64,000 nucleotides of DNA. Origin: Toxotes chatareus. Its lineage: Eukaryota; Chordata; Actinopteri; Toxotidae. Every line of letters begins with the position of its first letter. Position 1 is the stretch's first letter. Below are positions 33,814 to 45,976 of this stretch, one piece after another. The position numbers and the translations under genes are program-made. The stretch spans positions 14,239,950-14,303,949 of the forward strand of contig CM028893.1 in the NCBI GenBank assembly GCA_016801885.1. Reading direction: 5' to 3'. The notes beneath the pieces were generated by a model, which saw nothing but the letters and a program-made list of their open reading frames with translations, made no database searches and had not been told where the DNA came from.

Positions 33814-36800
33814 ATGGATTCCAACGGAGCCTCAAAACACCAGGTGCCTTCCCACCGTCCTTCCTTTCCCCATGTTTTTCTCAAACATTTTGGAAATGTG
33901 TCGTTCATTCCTGGTGAATTCATTGTTGTTCAGTCTGCAGGTTCAGGCCAAAGGCGGCAAGGCGCCACCGTCAGCTTCCACAATATTCACTACAAGGTGA
34001 CACAGGGAGGAAGCTGTCTTTGCCGGAAGAAGGCGACCACCAAAGACATCCTCATCGACCTCAAGTGAGTACACTGTTGTGTCTAAAGCTGTGGCTCAGG
34101 GGATCAGAAACGGTCACCAAGCTTCTTTTTACACGTACAAAGTGAAACTGCAGTGTGGAGGGCAGACAAACCAGAACACAGGCGTCACATCTCCACATTT
34201 AAAATCCTCAAAGTTAAACTCAATGCAAGAAATCTGCTCAGACTTTGTCGCGCAATCAAACTGAGCTTTTGGCGATTACATTGATGTGTGAGGCCGACGC
34301 CTCCGAATCCAGAAACCTCCTCTCTACGCCCCAGAACACAGAGACACAGAATCCTGTTTGAGCCTTCAGGAGCCCGAATGTTTGAGCTCGGATTCTGGTG
34401 AACTGAGGCGACACGGTCCACGTGCAGGTATTGTGTTTGTCTACGTGCCGACAGGAGTCCACCTGGGAGGTCAACGTGACACGATCAAGGCACGCTTGGA
34501 TCAAACACACACACACACACACACGTTTGGAGGCAAAGGAAGGAAGTTTGCTTTGTCAGGAGACTCAGGTTCCCACTTTCCTTCTGTAACACACACATTC
34601 GCTCAGAGAAAACAATGAGTCTCAGCTTAAAGCAACAAACAGACACAGCGGCAGGATACTGAACGGCCTCCAGACCTTTCAAACGAGACTCAGTGAGAAA
34701 GTTCAAGGTGTTAAATTCACAGAAATCCGTCGGCTCTCAGATTCACGTAGCCTGAAGAAATCTGGTTTAACTTTGGATTTTTGCCACTGTGGTGCAAAGG
34801 GTCTAAGCTGTCGCTCCAGTTTCGTGCCGGTGGAGCTGCGTCACTCTGGAGATGGCAGCTTCGGACGATCAGTCCACCACTTTGGTCCAGACTGAAATAT
34901 CTCAACAGCTGCTGGACGGTCCCCAGACAAATCCCACTGACTTTCATGAACCTCTAACTTTTCCTCTAGCGCCACCATCAGGTTTTCTTTGTGGTTTTAA
35001 GTGAAATATCCCAACAGCTATAGGATACAATGCCGTGAAATCTGGCACAGACATTGACAATCCCCTGAGGATGAACTGCAGTGATTTCACCATCAGGTCA
35101 GGTCAGACGTGAACAAGCGAAAATGTTTGAAGAGAATTAAAAGTCTCTGAATGAGACTTGTTCAACTTATATAACACAGCAAATACACAAATGCTGCGTA
35201 AACCCAAACCCTAACTTCTATTAGAACACACAGAGGTGCCATGTTGTTCACTCTGTGGCTGAAACACGAACAGCTGACCACAAACAATCAAAGGCTTTGA
35301 TCACACTCTGTTATGAAAATGACCAAAGTCCTTCATTATGCATATATGTTACGAAAAACGTAATTGGTCAAAGTGCAGTGTGCGTGTTTGTGTGCGTACA
35401 GTTTACACTGGATGGTATTTCAGGTATTTTATTGTTCATGGTGTGTAATCATTGACCAGAGGACAAAGTTAAAGGTAGTTTGAGTCTGAGCAGCTCGTTC
35501 AGACGGTTGTTGTTCCGTTAACCTGCTCACATGAGAGCGAGGTCTGCAGACTGTTCACGGATTAATTTACTTTACTGTCATTCATGATCGTGCATGGAAC
35601 GATTTTATCATCAGTTTTAGTTCAGAGAAGCTAACCACTGCAGCTTTTAGCATTCTGTCATCTGTTCATGGAGACAGAGGGAAGATAAAGGTCCGGGTTT
35701 CATGTGTAGGTTAGATAAGAGTGGTGAAGGGGTTAAAGAGAGCGAAGAGTGAAGAGTGCAGCACATTTACACAGTAAATACGAAGAAAGAAAAGATAAGA
35801 GAAAAGGGAGAGAACAGAGGTTACAACAAGCACATTGCTTAGAGTAAAAAGTGAAGGAAGAAAAAAGAAAAAGACCCAAAAAATAAGGAACAGGTTCCAT
35901 CATAAAGAAGGAAAAACAAAGCTGCAGCATCATAGTTTCAGTGATTACAAAAAAACCCTGCTGTGTCATGTTACGAAATCTTCTGACTAATGACCTGACA
36001 GATGTTTGACAGGAGGAAGTCGTCGCCCAGTGTCAGAATCAGCAAAAAAAAAGACCCAAAAAAATGAATCAAACTTTTGCAAAACAGCTTCAAACCCAAA
36101 CTGCCAATTCCTTCTCATAAACCTCTCAGTTCCTGAAAATACGACAACACACCGCGTGTGATCGCAGAGTTCACCCACAGTCACCTCCCAGAAACAGAAC
36201 TGAAAGCGCTGCATCATTTTAAAACAGTCCAACAGAGATGATCAGAGAAGGACTGCCCTCGTGCAGAGACGGTTACTCATGGGAATCTGTAGGCTGTTAG
36301 CTTAGCTTAGCACAAAGACTGGAAACAGAGGGGAACTGTTAGCCTGGCTCTGTCCAAGGTTAAAAAAAAGTCTCATCAAAATAACACATTATGTTTTGTT
36401 TGTTATTTACACCAAAAACAGTGTAAAAAAACAACAAGTTGTGGTGTTCACCTTTGGGTTATGCTAAGCTAAGCTAACGGGTTTACCGTACAGACAGAGT
36501 GTCATCTGAGTCTCAGTGAGAAAGGTGTTTACTGTAAACACTAAGGAACTAAGGACATGACACACATGCACAGTAAAGTTTTTGCTATGGCTCCTTATAA
36601 TATATATATTACATATCTGCACAGTGGAAGAACTGGTTTATTCTCCTTTTAGCGCTGAATTCAAACACTCTGTCCTGTTAGCACGTGTTAAATGTTAAAT
36701 GATATAATAATAAAAATATAATTTATATGAACATTGTATGGTTTCTTGTTTCTCTCTCTTTCAGTGGGATCATGAAGCCGGGGCTCAACGCCATCATGGG

Positions 36801-38069
36801 AGCGACAGGAAGCGGCAAATCATCGTGAGTGTTTCAGATCTGACTGAAAAAGTCAGCTGTTCAAACACTCGTCAGGTTTCCATCCGAATTTTAACACAAG
36901 CTCCAGAGAATCTGCAGAAGAAAAAGCAAATAAAGGAAACCGTTGATGGTGTTTTTCGTTCAGGTTCCTGGATGTTCTGGCAGCCAGGAAGGATCCCGCC
37001 GGTCTCACAGGAGAAGTCCTGATCGACGGAGCTCCGCAGCCTCCAAACTTTAAGTGTCTGTCTGGATACGTGGTGCAGGTGGGTGAGACAGGCAGGAAGC
37101 CTGACCCACAGCAGCCAGCTTTGATTCAGGAGGGTTTCCTGGCCATGGCAGGAAGAGCCTGCACACAACAATAGGTCCTGTTTTTTAGGTTCAAGTTCAA
37201 GTCACACACATCAAATTATTTTAGAAAACCCGAGGTCAGAACTCTCACCAATGAGAAAATCAAATATGGAAAGAAATGCTTGAACTAAAAGCGCGTCCAT
37301 CAGTCAGACCTCAGTGGTTTCCATCTGTTGGTTTGTTGTCCGCAGGACGACGTGGTGATGGGAACTCTGACGGTCAGAGAAAACTTCAGCTTCTCTGCGG
37401 CGCTGCGCCTCCCATCAACCATCTCTCAGGAGGAGAAGGAGCAGAAGGTCAACAGGCTGATCCAGGAGCTGGGGCTGAGCCGAGTGGCCGACTCCAGGGT
37501 GAGGAGGAAAGGGAGGGAGAGAGAGAGTAAGAAGAAAGAAAGAGAGAAAGAACGATAAAAAAAAGAAATAAAGAGAGAGAGGGAGGGACGAAATCGAGGA
37601 AGAGGCAGGAAAGGAAAGGAAAAAGGTAAAAAAATAAAGGAATAAAGACGAAAGGGTGGAAACACTGAATGAAGGAAATGAAGAAAAAGGGCAGAAGACA
37701 GAAGCTTCAGGGGAAGAAAGAAAAGACATGTAGACATGATCATGTCTCAGAGGTTCAAACCTGTGTGCGTGTTCAGGTGGGCACCCAGCTGATTCGTGGG
37801 ATCTCCGGCGGCGAGAGGAAGAGGACGAACATCGGCATGGAGCTGATCATCGACCCGCCCGTCCTCTTCCTGGACGAACCCACCACAGGCCTCGACGCCA
37901 GCACCGCTAACTCCGTGCTGCTGCTGCTCAAGAGGTGCAAACACACAGACACACACACACACCACACACACACAGACACACACAAACACACACTACACAC
38001 ACCACACACACACACACAGACACACACAAACACACACTACACACACACACAGACACACACAAACACACA

Positions 38070-38106
<37 letters not shown>

Positions 38107-39896
38107 ACACACACACACAGATGCACAGACACACACACACACACACTACACACACACACAGACACACACACCACACACACAGACACACACAAACACACAC
38201 TACACACACACACAGACACACACAAACACACACTACACACACCACACACACACACAGATGCACAGAGGTCTAAGGTTTGGTTTGGTTCAGGGAACAGTCC
38301 AAACTGTTTGGCTCAGGATATTTACAGCCTTTCTCTTCCTGTTTCTTCAGGATGGCGAACAATGGTCGCACCATCATCCTGTCCATCCACCAGCCTCGAT
38401 ACTCCATCTACCGTCTGTTCGACAGCCTCACCCTGCTGGTCACCGGCAAACAGGTCGCTCCCAAGTACATTCTCACCCTCACATCCTCTCCTCACCTCTG
38501 GAAAACTCGCCAGCTGTTGTCATAATTTTATGTTGACTTCATTAATGCATCCACATTAACTCGTTTTCACAATATCTAACGTCAGGTTTACCACGGGCCT
38601 GCACAGAGCGCGCTGGAGTATTTCTCAGACATCGGTAGGAACATGTGGTTTTAACTTTAATCCACCATGACAGGACGCCATGTAAAGGCAATGTTAACTA
38701 TTCTTTTTGGAACTACATTTCCCAGGATACACCTGTGAGCCCCACAACAACCCTGCTGACTTCTTCCTGGACGTCATCAACGGAGACTCGACCGCAGTCG
38801 TCTACAGCAACACGGACAGAGAAGGTTTGTCCCCTGGGTTTGTTCCTGTGACGACCAAAAGAAGAAGAAGATTTCAAATCACTCCATCAAAGCTCTGTAT
38901 TCAGAGTCACCACGGGTACAACGTTTCTCAATTTTCTTTCTTTGTCCAGATCCAGATCCAGACTCAGTGTCACTGTCCAGACAGGGGATCGAGGACAAAC
39001 TGGTGGAGGAGTATAGAAACTGTCACTACTATAAACAGACCAAAGCAGAGCTGGGTGGGTACAGAGAGGACACCGGGGTGAACTCATTTAGCATCTGTTT
39101 ATCAGAATAAAAGAGAAACTGAAGTGGATTTTATTATTAATGTGGAGTGTCTAAGTAAAACCACTGGATTTGAAGAAACTCAAAATGAAAACTGACTGGG
39201 AGAAATGTTAGAGTGGAAAAAACTTTACTGGTTTTACTGGAAGACCCAGTTTTCCCTGCAGAGTTTGGTCCGTGTTCAGTTTGCAGTGAATCTCCGTCTG
39301 TGTTTCTCAGAGAGGATAATTCAGGGTAAGCAGACGACCACCACCACTCCCTCCAGAACCATCACCTACACCACCGGCTTCCTGACCCAGTTCAGATGGG
39401 TTCTCAAGAGAACGTTTCGCAACCTCATGCTCAACCCTCAGACCTCCATCGCTCAGGTGAGAACACAGCACTGACCTGAGATCAGATCATTTAATCTGCT
39501 GGACTCAAACTGAACCGATGCTGGTTTCAGCGTTCAGCTGGTGTAGCTGCTGCTCGTCTTCCTCACTGCCGCTGTTTTCACTCTGCTCAGGTAGCAGTGA
39601 CCTTGTTCCTCGCTCTGGTCGTAGGAGCCATTTTCTTTGATGTGAAGGAGAATCAGAGTGGAATGCAGAACAGGTGCTCTACTGGGTTCTATCCTGTATA
39701 ATTCAGTATACTGAAATTGTAGTGACGTACTGCATCAGATTGTGTGTCGGCTCATTGTGCCCTGATCAGTTTGTTGTTGTGTTTCCAGGTTTGGAGCTCT
39801 CTTCTTCATCACAGTGAATCAGTGCTTCAGCTCTCTGTCGTCGGCCGAACTCTTCATCTCCGAGAGGAAACTCTTCATGTGGGTCTGGCAAACAAG

Positions 39897-39939
<43 letters not shown>

Positions 39940-41255
39940 CAAACATGAAAAAATGAATGACTAATGATAAAACTGCCGTTTTTCTCTTTCTCTGCAGTCA
40001 TGAGTACATCAGCGGTTACTACAGGCTGTCTGTCTACTTCCTGTCCAAGATCCTGTCTGACATCATCACACTGAGGACCATCCCCGCCATCGTCTTCAGC
40101 TGCGTGGCGTACTTCATGATCGGTGAACAGACACACACACACACAGCTGCTGAAATTAGAACACTGCTGTTATAGTTTCTGTTGTATTGATATTAATGTA
40201 CATTTCATGTTTAATCATTTATTTAGTCAGTTTCTGTAATAATTCAGGTTTGGTCCTCTAACGTGTGCGTGTGTGTGTGTGTGTGTATGTGTGCGTGTGT
40301 GTGCGCAGGCCTGAAGCCCACAGCTGAGGCCTTCTTCCTCTTCATGTTCACGGTCATGCTGGTGGCCTACACGGCCACCTCCATGGCTCTGGCCATCTCA
40401 GCCGACCAGACGGTGGTGGCCATCGCCAACATCTTCATGACCATCGCCTGCGTCTTCATGATGGTGACATAAACGCACATCAACACAGAAGCAGTGCAAA
40501 CACTCGCACGCACAGTTAAACTTTACCTTTAATATTTTATGAATAAACGTCCGTCTCTCACCTTTGCTGCAGATCTTTGCAGGTCTGTTGGTGAATCTCC
40601 CCTCCATCGTCAGCTGGCTCGCTTGGTTGAAATACCTCAGTATCCCAAGATATGGCCTCAGTGTACGTACACACTTCACTTCTGTTTCCTCCACTTAAAA
40701 ACACCTGAAGAAGAAGAAGTTTCAGCATAAGCATTTCCTCCTGCTCAGTTTTTCAGGTGGATGTTTCCTGTAGCGAGTAAATTCATCTCAGCTGTGAATC
40801 GTAAACTTTTTTAGACATCAAACACCAGATGTGTCTCTGACTTCTGGACATGAAAAACATGTTAACGTGTGACATGTACCTGTGCATCTCGTCAGGCTTT
40901 GCAGGTGAATGAGTTTTCCGGGCTGAACTTCTGTCAGGGGTTAAATGCCAGCGTCATTCCACCTGGACTCATGTAAGAAACACACACACACACACACGCA
41001 GATTTAAAAGTGCAACAGAGACAGAGCGCAACCAGTAACATCATATGGTGGGTTAGTCATCGAGTCAGTTATCTGGTTAGTGAGGAACCTTTGTGCCTCG
41101 TTTCCAGTTGCACAGGGGAGGAGTTTCTGACGGAGCAGGGTGTGGATAACTCCACCTGGGGCTTCTGGCAGAACCATGTGGCCCTGAGCATCATGACCAT
41201 CTGCTTCCTCACCATCACTTACCTGAAGCTGCGCTTCATCAGGAAGTTCACCTAG
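33814..41255 (+). CDS. abcg2: ABCG2 half-transporter (breast cancer resistance protein type)
   Basis: ABCG2 is a homodimeric plasma-membrane exporter of urate, porphyrins and many drugs. Seventeen exons give 668 residues (human 655): 33814-34064, 36765-36824, 36964-37078, 37346-37498, 37777-37934, 38351-38453, 38586-38634, 38726-38824, 38950-39054, 39311-39456, 39591-39673, 39789-39878, 39998-40122, 40309-40463, 40573-40662, 40896-40972 and 41108-41255. The nucleotide-binding domain comes first, as in all ABCG proteins: Walker A GATGSGKSS, signature SGGERKRTNIG, Walker B VLFLDEPTTGLD and switch SIHQPR. Six membrane helices follow. The Arg equivalent to human R482 is kept (TLRTIPA). In the last extracellular loop Cys592 and Cys608 and the glycosylation site NAS have equivalents, but the Cys603 position does not. 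Teleosts have several abcg2 copies; which one this is cannot be decided here. Confidence 0.95.
34875..35110. repeat. Dispersed teleost repeat copy in abcg2 intron 1
   Basis: Words such as GGTCCAGACTGAAATATCTC, CTTTTCCTCTAGCGCCACCA and GAGGATGAACTGCAGTGATT belong to a repeat very common in perciform genomes. Related copies are at about 57615-57790 and 59205-59490. Assignment is from memory, not a search. Confidence 0.55.
36275..36485. repeat. Second dispersed teleost repeat in abcg2 intron 1
   Basis: GTTAGCTTAGCTTAGCACAA, CTGTTAGCCTGGCTCTGTCC and CAACAAGTTGTGGTGTTCAC, ending with ATGCTAAGCTAAGCTAACGG, match a familiar short non-autonomous fish element whose ends are partly inverted (TTAGCTTAGC against GCTAAGCTAA). 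Confidence 0.55.
37499..37735 (+). repeat. Purine-rich tract in abcg2 intron 4
   Basis: About 230 bases directly after the splice donor are nearly all A and G on the coding strand. The tract is an imperfect GA-rich stretch rather than a simple tandem repeat. Confidence 0.7.
37939..38266. repeat. Compound CA-rich minisatellite in abcg2 intron 5
   Basis: CA runs are interrupted by CAGACACACACAAACACACACT-like and CTACACAC units that recur about every 40 bases. It starts five bases after the donor of the exon ending at 37934. The frames translating as HTHT or CVCV are artefacts. Confidence 0.9.
39897..39937. repeat. (CAGA)n microsatellite in an abcg2 intron
   Basis: About nine tandem CAGA units lie just downstream of the donor at 39878. 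Confidence 0.85.
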
Positions 41256-41256
41256 A

Positions 41257-41707
41257 CTGACGGCTGACGACTGATGGCTGGTGACTGACGGCTGACGACT
41301 GGTGACTGACGACTGGTGACTGACGACTGACGGCTGACGACTGACGACTGACGGCTGATGGCTGGTGACTGACGACTGGTGACTGACGGCTGACGACTGA
41401 CGGCTGACGACTGATGGCTGGTGACTGATGGCTGGTGACTGACGGCTGACGACTGACGGCTGACGACTGACGGCTGACGACTGATGGCTGGTGACTGACG
41501 GCTGACGACTGACGACTGACGGCTGACGACTGATGGCTGGTGACTGACGGCTGATGGCTGGTGACTGACGACTGGTGACTGACGGCTGACGACTGACGGC
41601 TGACGACTGATGGCTGGTGACTGATGGCTGGTGACTGACGGCTGACGACTGACGGCTGACGACTGATGGCTGGTGACTGACGGCTGGTGACTGACGGCTG
41701 ACGGCTG
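41257..41707. repeat. Seven-base minisatellite starting at the abcg2 stop codon
   Basis: About 450 bases are built from seven-base variants GACTGAC, GGCTGAC, GACTGAT and GGCTGGT. The array begins two bases after the TAG of abcg2, so it lies in the 3' UTR. A purely repeat-born open frame runs through it on the minus strand. Confidence 0.9.
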
Positions 41708-42404
41708 GACACAGATGGAAGTACTGTAGTTTTTTTTTTTTTTACAGAAATGATTTGAATTTTTTTTTTTATCACATCTTGTTCAGTTCATTCATTTTCA
41801 TTTGCATCTGACTCATGTGATAAAATCCAGTAATTTTCCAAATCTCTGATCCCAAATGTTTGTTTGTAAAATGATATTTCCTGTTTATGAAGATGTTTTA
41901 AAGAAGCTGTTAATCATTTATTCACTCCTTACTAACACTGTAGCACCGTAATGTGTTGTAACTCATAAAGAATTGTATCCTGGTTTTTGCACTTTTTGAA
42001 GTTCAGAGCAACAGAAGTAATTTTTTTTTCACACAAGAATTTTATATTTATGATTTTTACAAAATAAAAGTGAATTAGCATTTTAATGTTCAGTTTATTT
42101 CTCCTGCTCACGTCTGTGACACGGGATTCAAAATTCTCACATTTGTAAATATTTTAATGAGAACGATCAATTCATTAATTACATAGGATCAATAGGAGTA
42201 ATATATGAACCTCTAATAAAGAGTTTATGACACACAGGTGGAGGCTGCTGTATAAACTGATAATGAAATACAGTAAAATGCAGCTGTAATTATATAAAAT
42301 ATGTTTTAAACTTTACATTAATAAAAAACTTCCAATGTCTTTATATGTTTATAACCACAGTTTAAAACAACAGGAATGAAAACAGCAATCTGCCCTTTGT
42401 TTAG

Positions 42405-42440
<36 letters not shown>

Positions 42441-43897
42441 ACTGTACAGTAGACATGTGTATGTAAGGAGACACTTGCTTCCATAGCAACCTACAACTAT
42501 AAACAGTCACAGCATGAATGTGTGCATGCTGCTGTGTGTGTGTGGTTTGGAAATGTCTGCTTCACACCTGAGCAGCAGTAATGCAGAGTGAGACACACAC
42601 CTTTGCGTTGCTGTGAAAATCTTTGTGTGGGAAGTGAGTGAGTAACTGTTTCCACACGGAGACGCAGCTTCATCCCGAATCAAACCTGAGCGAGAAACAG
42701 ACGAAACAAAACGACAGTTAAATAAATATTCCCTCTGAAAACTGCAGCTGAAACATAACAAGTGTGACATGAAAAGAAATAAAAACATAAGTTTTTTCCC
42801 ACTTCTGTTTTTGCACCGAGCTGAAGTTCAGACTGGACCCGAGACAAAGCAGACCACAGCCAGGTGATGAGTCCTCTTTGCGACTGAACGAAGCTCAGCG
42901 GTTTAATGCTTCACTAATCTGCTGGAATAAAATTACACAAGCTGCTGCTCTGAGGTTTGGTAACGAGGATTTAAAAACACGGAGCAGGGAAACTCCAGGT
43001 CTCTCTCCATAACAACTGATGTCATTTAACGTGTCCAGACAACTGACTGTGACTCAGTCAGTGAAAACCCACAGTGAGTCTCTGACACCAGGAGAGAAAA
43101 CAGCTTCACAGCGATGCATTCAGGACATTCTGTGGTTATGTTTGGGGCCTTCACATTCACGCAAGCTCCTCACTGATCTGTGCTCTCAAGCACGAAGGCG
43201 TGTTCACACGTAGAGATCCGTCGTTTGCCAGAAAATTAATCAACAACTACCAAACATTTTCCCAAACGTGCAGATTTGATGCTTTTCTTTATTTTATATG
43301 GTACCAGTCTGAGTATCTGTGAGTTTTAGAGTCAGGAAACTGGGATGAGCCTTATTTTTACTACATTCAGACACTTTATAATCAAAACAATAGAACTAAA
43401 AATCATTTGCCGTCGGCTCCATGTCCCTGTTTCCACCCTGCTGCCGTCACAGCACGAGGAATTCATAATAATGGAGATCAATAAGTAAAACTGATTTCAT
43501 GCAGCAGATGTCTGTGGCTTGTGCTTTCAGTTGAACAGTGCTGTCAGTGAACAGTGTGTGAAACGCCCGTGTTCCTGTTCCAGGGCGTTATCGCTCTGTA
43601 AACCTTCACCAAAGGAATAAAGTTTAAAAAAACAACAAGGATTAATGAGGTTTTACTCTGTCGCAACTCAGAACCACAAACCCTGCAGGATCTGCTCTGA
43701 CAGAACTCTACAGTCTAGACATTATCCATCCCTTCCCTTCATTCCTCCTCCCTCTTCAATCTTTCCCTCCCTCTTTCATCCTTCCATCTTCCTCACCTCA
43801 TGTCTCCTTCAGTCATTCTGAGGTCTGTCCTCCTTCAGCACTCTCATTCTTCTCCTTTCACTCTTTCTCCTCGGTCTCCTCTCCTCCATCTGAAGTC
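41708..43897. other. abcg2 3' UTR and intergenic region to the odaph candidate
   Basis: AATAAA at 42063-42068 is a likely end for abcg2. A (CA)n run lies at about 42409-42438. No exon is supported in the remainder. Confidence 0.55.
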
Positions 43898-45604
43898 ATG
43901 TCCTGCAGGTGGACAGCTCTGTGCGTCTCCTTCCTCCTCCTCCGAGTTCAGGGCATCGAGTTGGTTCACGGTGAGTACAAACTGGTTTCAGTCTGAGGAA
44001 ACTTTACTGACAAGACAGATGGATGATAGATGGATGATAGACGGATGGATGGATGGATGATGGATGGATGGATGATGGATGGATACTTTATTGATCCTTT
44101 ACTCAGGAAATGACTTTTCTTACAGCAGCTTCATTCACAGTCACAGGAGAAACACCTGAACAGTAAAGTACTAATTACACAGTTAAAGCTGTCGACGTGT
44201 ATGTGATATATAAACAATGTGCAACGTCTGACTTGAATTTAAACATATAAACAAACATATACAAAGAAATTAAAAACAAGTCATTCATACATGAATTATT
44301 TGTGTCATAACTCATCATCACCTCTGTGATTATCTGGGAACAAAGTTTTTTTTTTTTCTTCGTGGCAGCAAAGAAAAGACTAAAGACAAAGTCACACCTT
44401 GGACCTGTCATCATGAAAAATGCAGCACAGATCAGATTTCATCAGCTCAGACGCCTCAGAGCACAAACACCTGCACTCACAGGCCCGTTGACCTCGGTAC
44501 AGATGAGTGAGAGGTTCAACAGTTTACAGGAGACGGCGACTAAAAACAAAAGTTCGTTTAATTAGAGATAAAACGGTTTTTAAAAAGCAGCTGCGTCTTT
44601 AAGAGAATGAATCAGTGTCTGAATCTGAGAGCGTCAGTTCCTGTTTTCTTCTTTCTGCACTTCTCACATCGTTTCAATCAAATAACTGTTTGGGATTTAA
44701 AAAAAAAAAAAAATCATCTTGTGACCCCTCAGATTTTATCTTGTGACCCTCTGGAGGGTCTCAAACCAGAGGTTAGGGGCTTAAATCCAGCTCCAGCTTT
44801 TACTTCCATGTTTTACTTCATTAATAATTAGGCTGATTTTGAATTAAGCTTAATCTTATTAACTTTAACGCGTGACTTTGTATAAAACTGATGCACAGTG
44901 ATGTGGATGGATTAACACACCTCTAATTTCCCTCCGTCAGCTCGGTCCCTGTCTGCTCTGCCGGATTTTGAGCTTCCAGAGGTTGATGGTTCTGCTGTGG
45001 ACGACACCTGCAGGATTTTCCCTGACCCCACACCGGACCCCACACTGGACCTCACCACCAGCACCAGCACCAGCACCAGCACCAGCACCACCACAGCAAC
45101 CACACGTCCACCCATCACCAGGAAGGTATCTGTACATCAGATTAAAAGCTGGTTTTATTGGCCAGTGAGAAAACTTCAAATCTCCTTCCTGCACCTTTGA
45201 TGCACTTTAGTTTACTTTAATAAATTTGGGGAATCTTATCACTACAGAGGGAATTGTATTTTTATCTGTTATTCTTTGTTTATTTGATTTATTTTACTTC
45301 ATGTTTTTACTTTTCCTTCTCTGACGTGAAACACTTCCACCAATCTCTAATTTGGCAGCAGGTGACTGTCAAGTCAACCAAAGACACTGGAGCACCAATC
45401 AGACCACAGCCAGCTCCGTCAGGACCAATCACCAACAGTCAATCCAACCCTGCAGCCATCCTCCTCTACTACCTCCTGACCAATGGCAGAGGACGTGCAG
45501 CCGGTTCTCTCCCAGGGTTCAACAGCAAAGGCACGAGGGGAAAGGTGGGGAGCAGGCGGGACACAGGCTCGTCTTCGTCAGAGGACTCCAGTGACGAGAA
45601 TTAA
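43898..45604 (+). CDS. odaph: Small secreted acidic protein, candidate odontogenesis-associated phosphoprotein
   Basis: Three exons (43898-43970, 44941-45125, 45362-45604) join in phases 1 and 0 to give 166 residues. A signal peptide is evident (ALCVSFLLLRVQG). The mature part has DDTCRIFPDPTPDPT, then a Ser-Thr repeat, then TTRPPITRK, and a C-terminal SSSSEDSSDEN with S-x-E sites of the kind phosphorylated by the secretory kinase FAM20C. Human ODAPH (C4orf26), an enamel matrix phosphoprotein mutated in amelogenesis imperfecta, has a signal peptide, an acidic DCQIFTLTPPP segment, an ITK motif and an end in GSSSEES, and it lies next to CDKL2. The same neighbour follows here, in convergent orientation. 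The match rests on short motifs plus position, so it is a strong candidate rather than proof. The Ser-Thr segment is encoded by an (AGCACC)n repeat near 45060. AATAAA lies at 45860-45865. Confidence 0.65.
44005..44175 (-). repeat. Probable 3' end of a truncated fish LINE with (GGAT)n tail
   Basis: A run of GATGGATG units leads into GGATACTTTATTGATCC and then unique sequence. The word TACTTTATTGATCC next to a GATG microsatellite is typical of 3' ends of fish non-LTR retrotransposons inserted in reverse. It lies in the first intron of the odaph candidate. Confidence 0.5.
44705..44775 (-). repeat. Fragment of a dispersed repeat (GTGACCCCTCAGA family)
   Basis: TCTTGTGACCCCTCAGATTT and the nearby CTTGTGACCCTCTGGAGGGT with CTCAAACCAGAGGTTAGG form a familiar fish repeat in reverse orientation, preceded by an A run. 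Confidence 0.5.
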
Positions 45605-45859
45605 AATCACATCGAGATAAACAGATTTTTACCTTTTAGTTTTTAAGCAGATAAAAGGAAAAGACAGCAGTTCTGCACCTGAGAGCAAAATATTTTCTAT
45701 GTTGTGGATATTAAATATGATTTTGCACTAAAATATTAAAGAAAAGTTTGAATGTATGTTAGTTTAGAGCAGAACCAACACAAACTCAAACGTCCTGTTT
45801 GATTAACTTTGATTTAAAAGGTGTGAGTGACGTGTCTGCTGTGTGTGAAGGTTCAACAT

Positions 45860-45933
45860 AATAAAACAAACCTAAAAACATCTGATCAACAGCCGAAATA
45901 CGACGATTAAAGATGTTCAGTAATAATTTTATT
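45860..45933. terminator. Convergent poly(A) signals of odaph candidate and cdkl2
   Basis: AATAAA on the + strand (45860-45865) serves the odaph candidate. Its complement TTTATT at 45928-45933 gives AATAAA on the minus strand, 44 bases after the cdkl2 stop. The two transcripts therefore end within about 70 bases of each other. Confidence 0.55.
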
Positions 45934-45976
45934 CATATCTGCCTTTAGGAAGTCAGCTGAGAGCAGAACAGGTGTG

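Noticed and set aside
33841..33942. Intron within the first abcg2 coding exon
   Set aside because: A possible donor after CACCAG exists, but the available acceptors give the wrong frame, while reading straight through is open and leads into the conserved GATVSFHNI.
41248..41775. 175-codon minus-strand frame with SRQPS repeats
   Set aside because: It is produced entirely by the seven-base array in the abcg2 3' UTR, whose period keeps one frame open.
43898..45604. Membership of the SCPP (osteopontin-type) family for the secreted acidic gene
   Set aside because: SCPP genes have phase-0 introns throughout; the first intron here is in phase 1, and motifs and neighbour fit ODAPH better.
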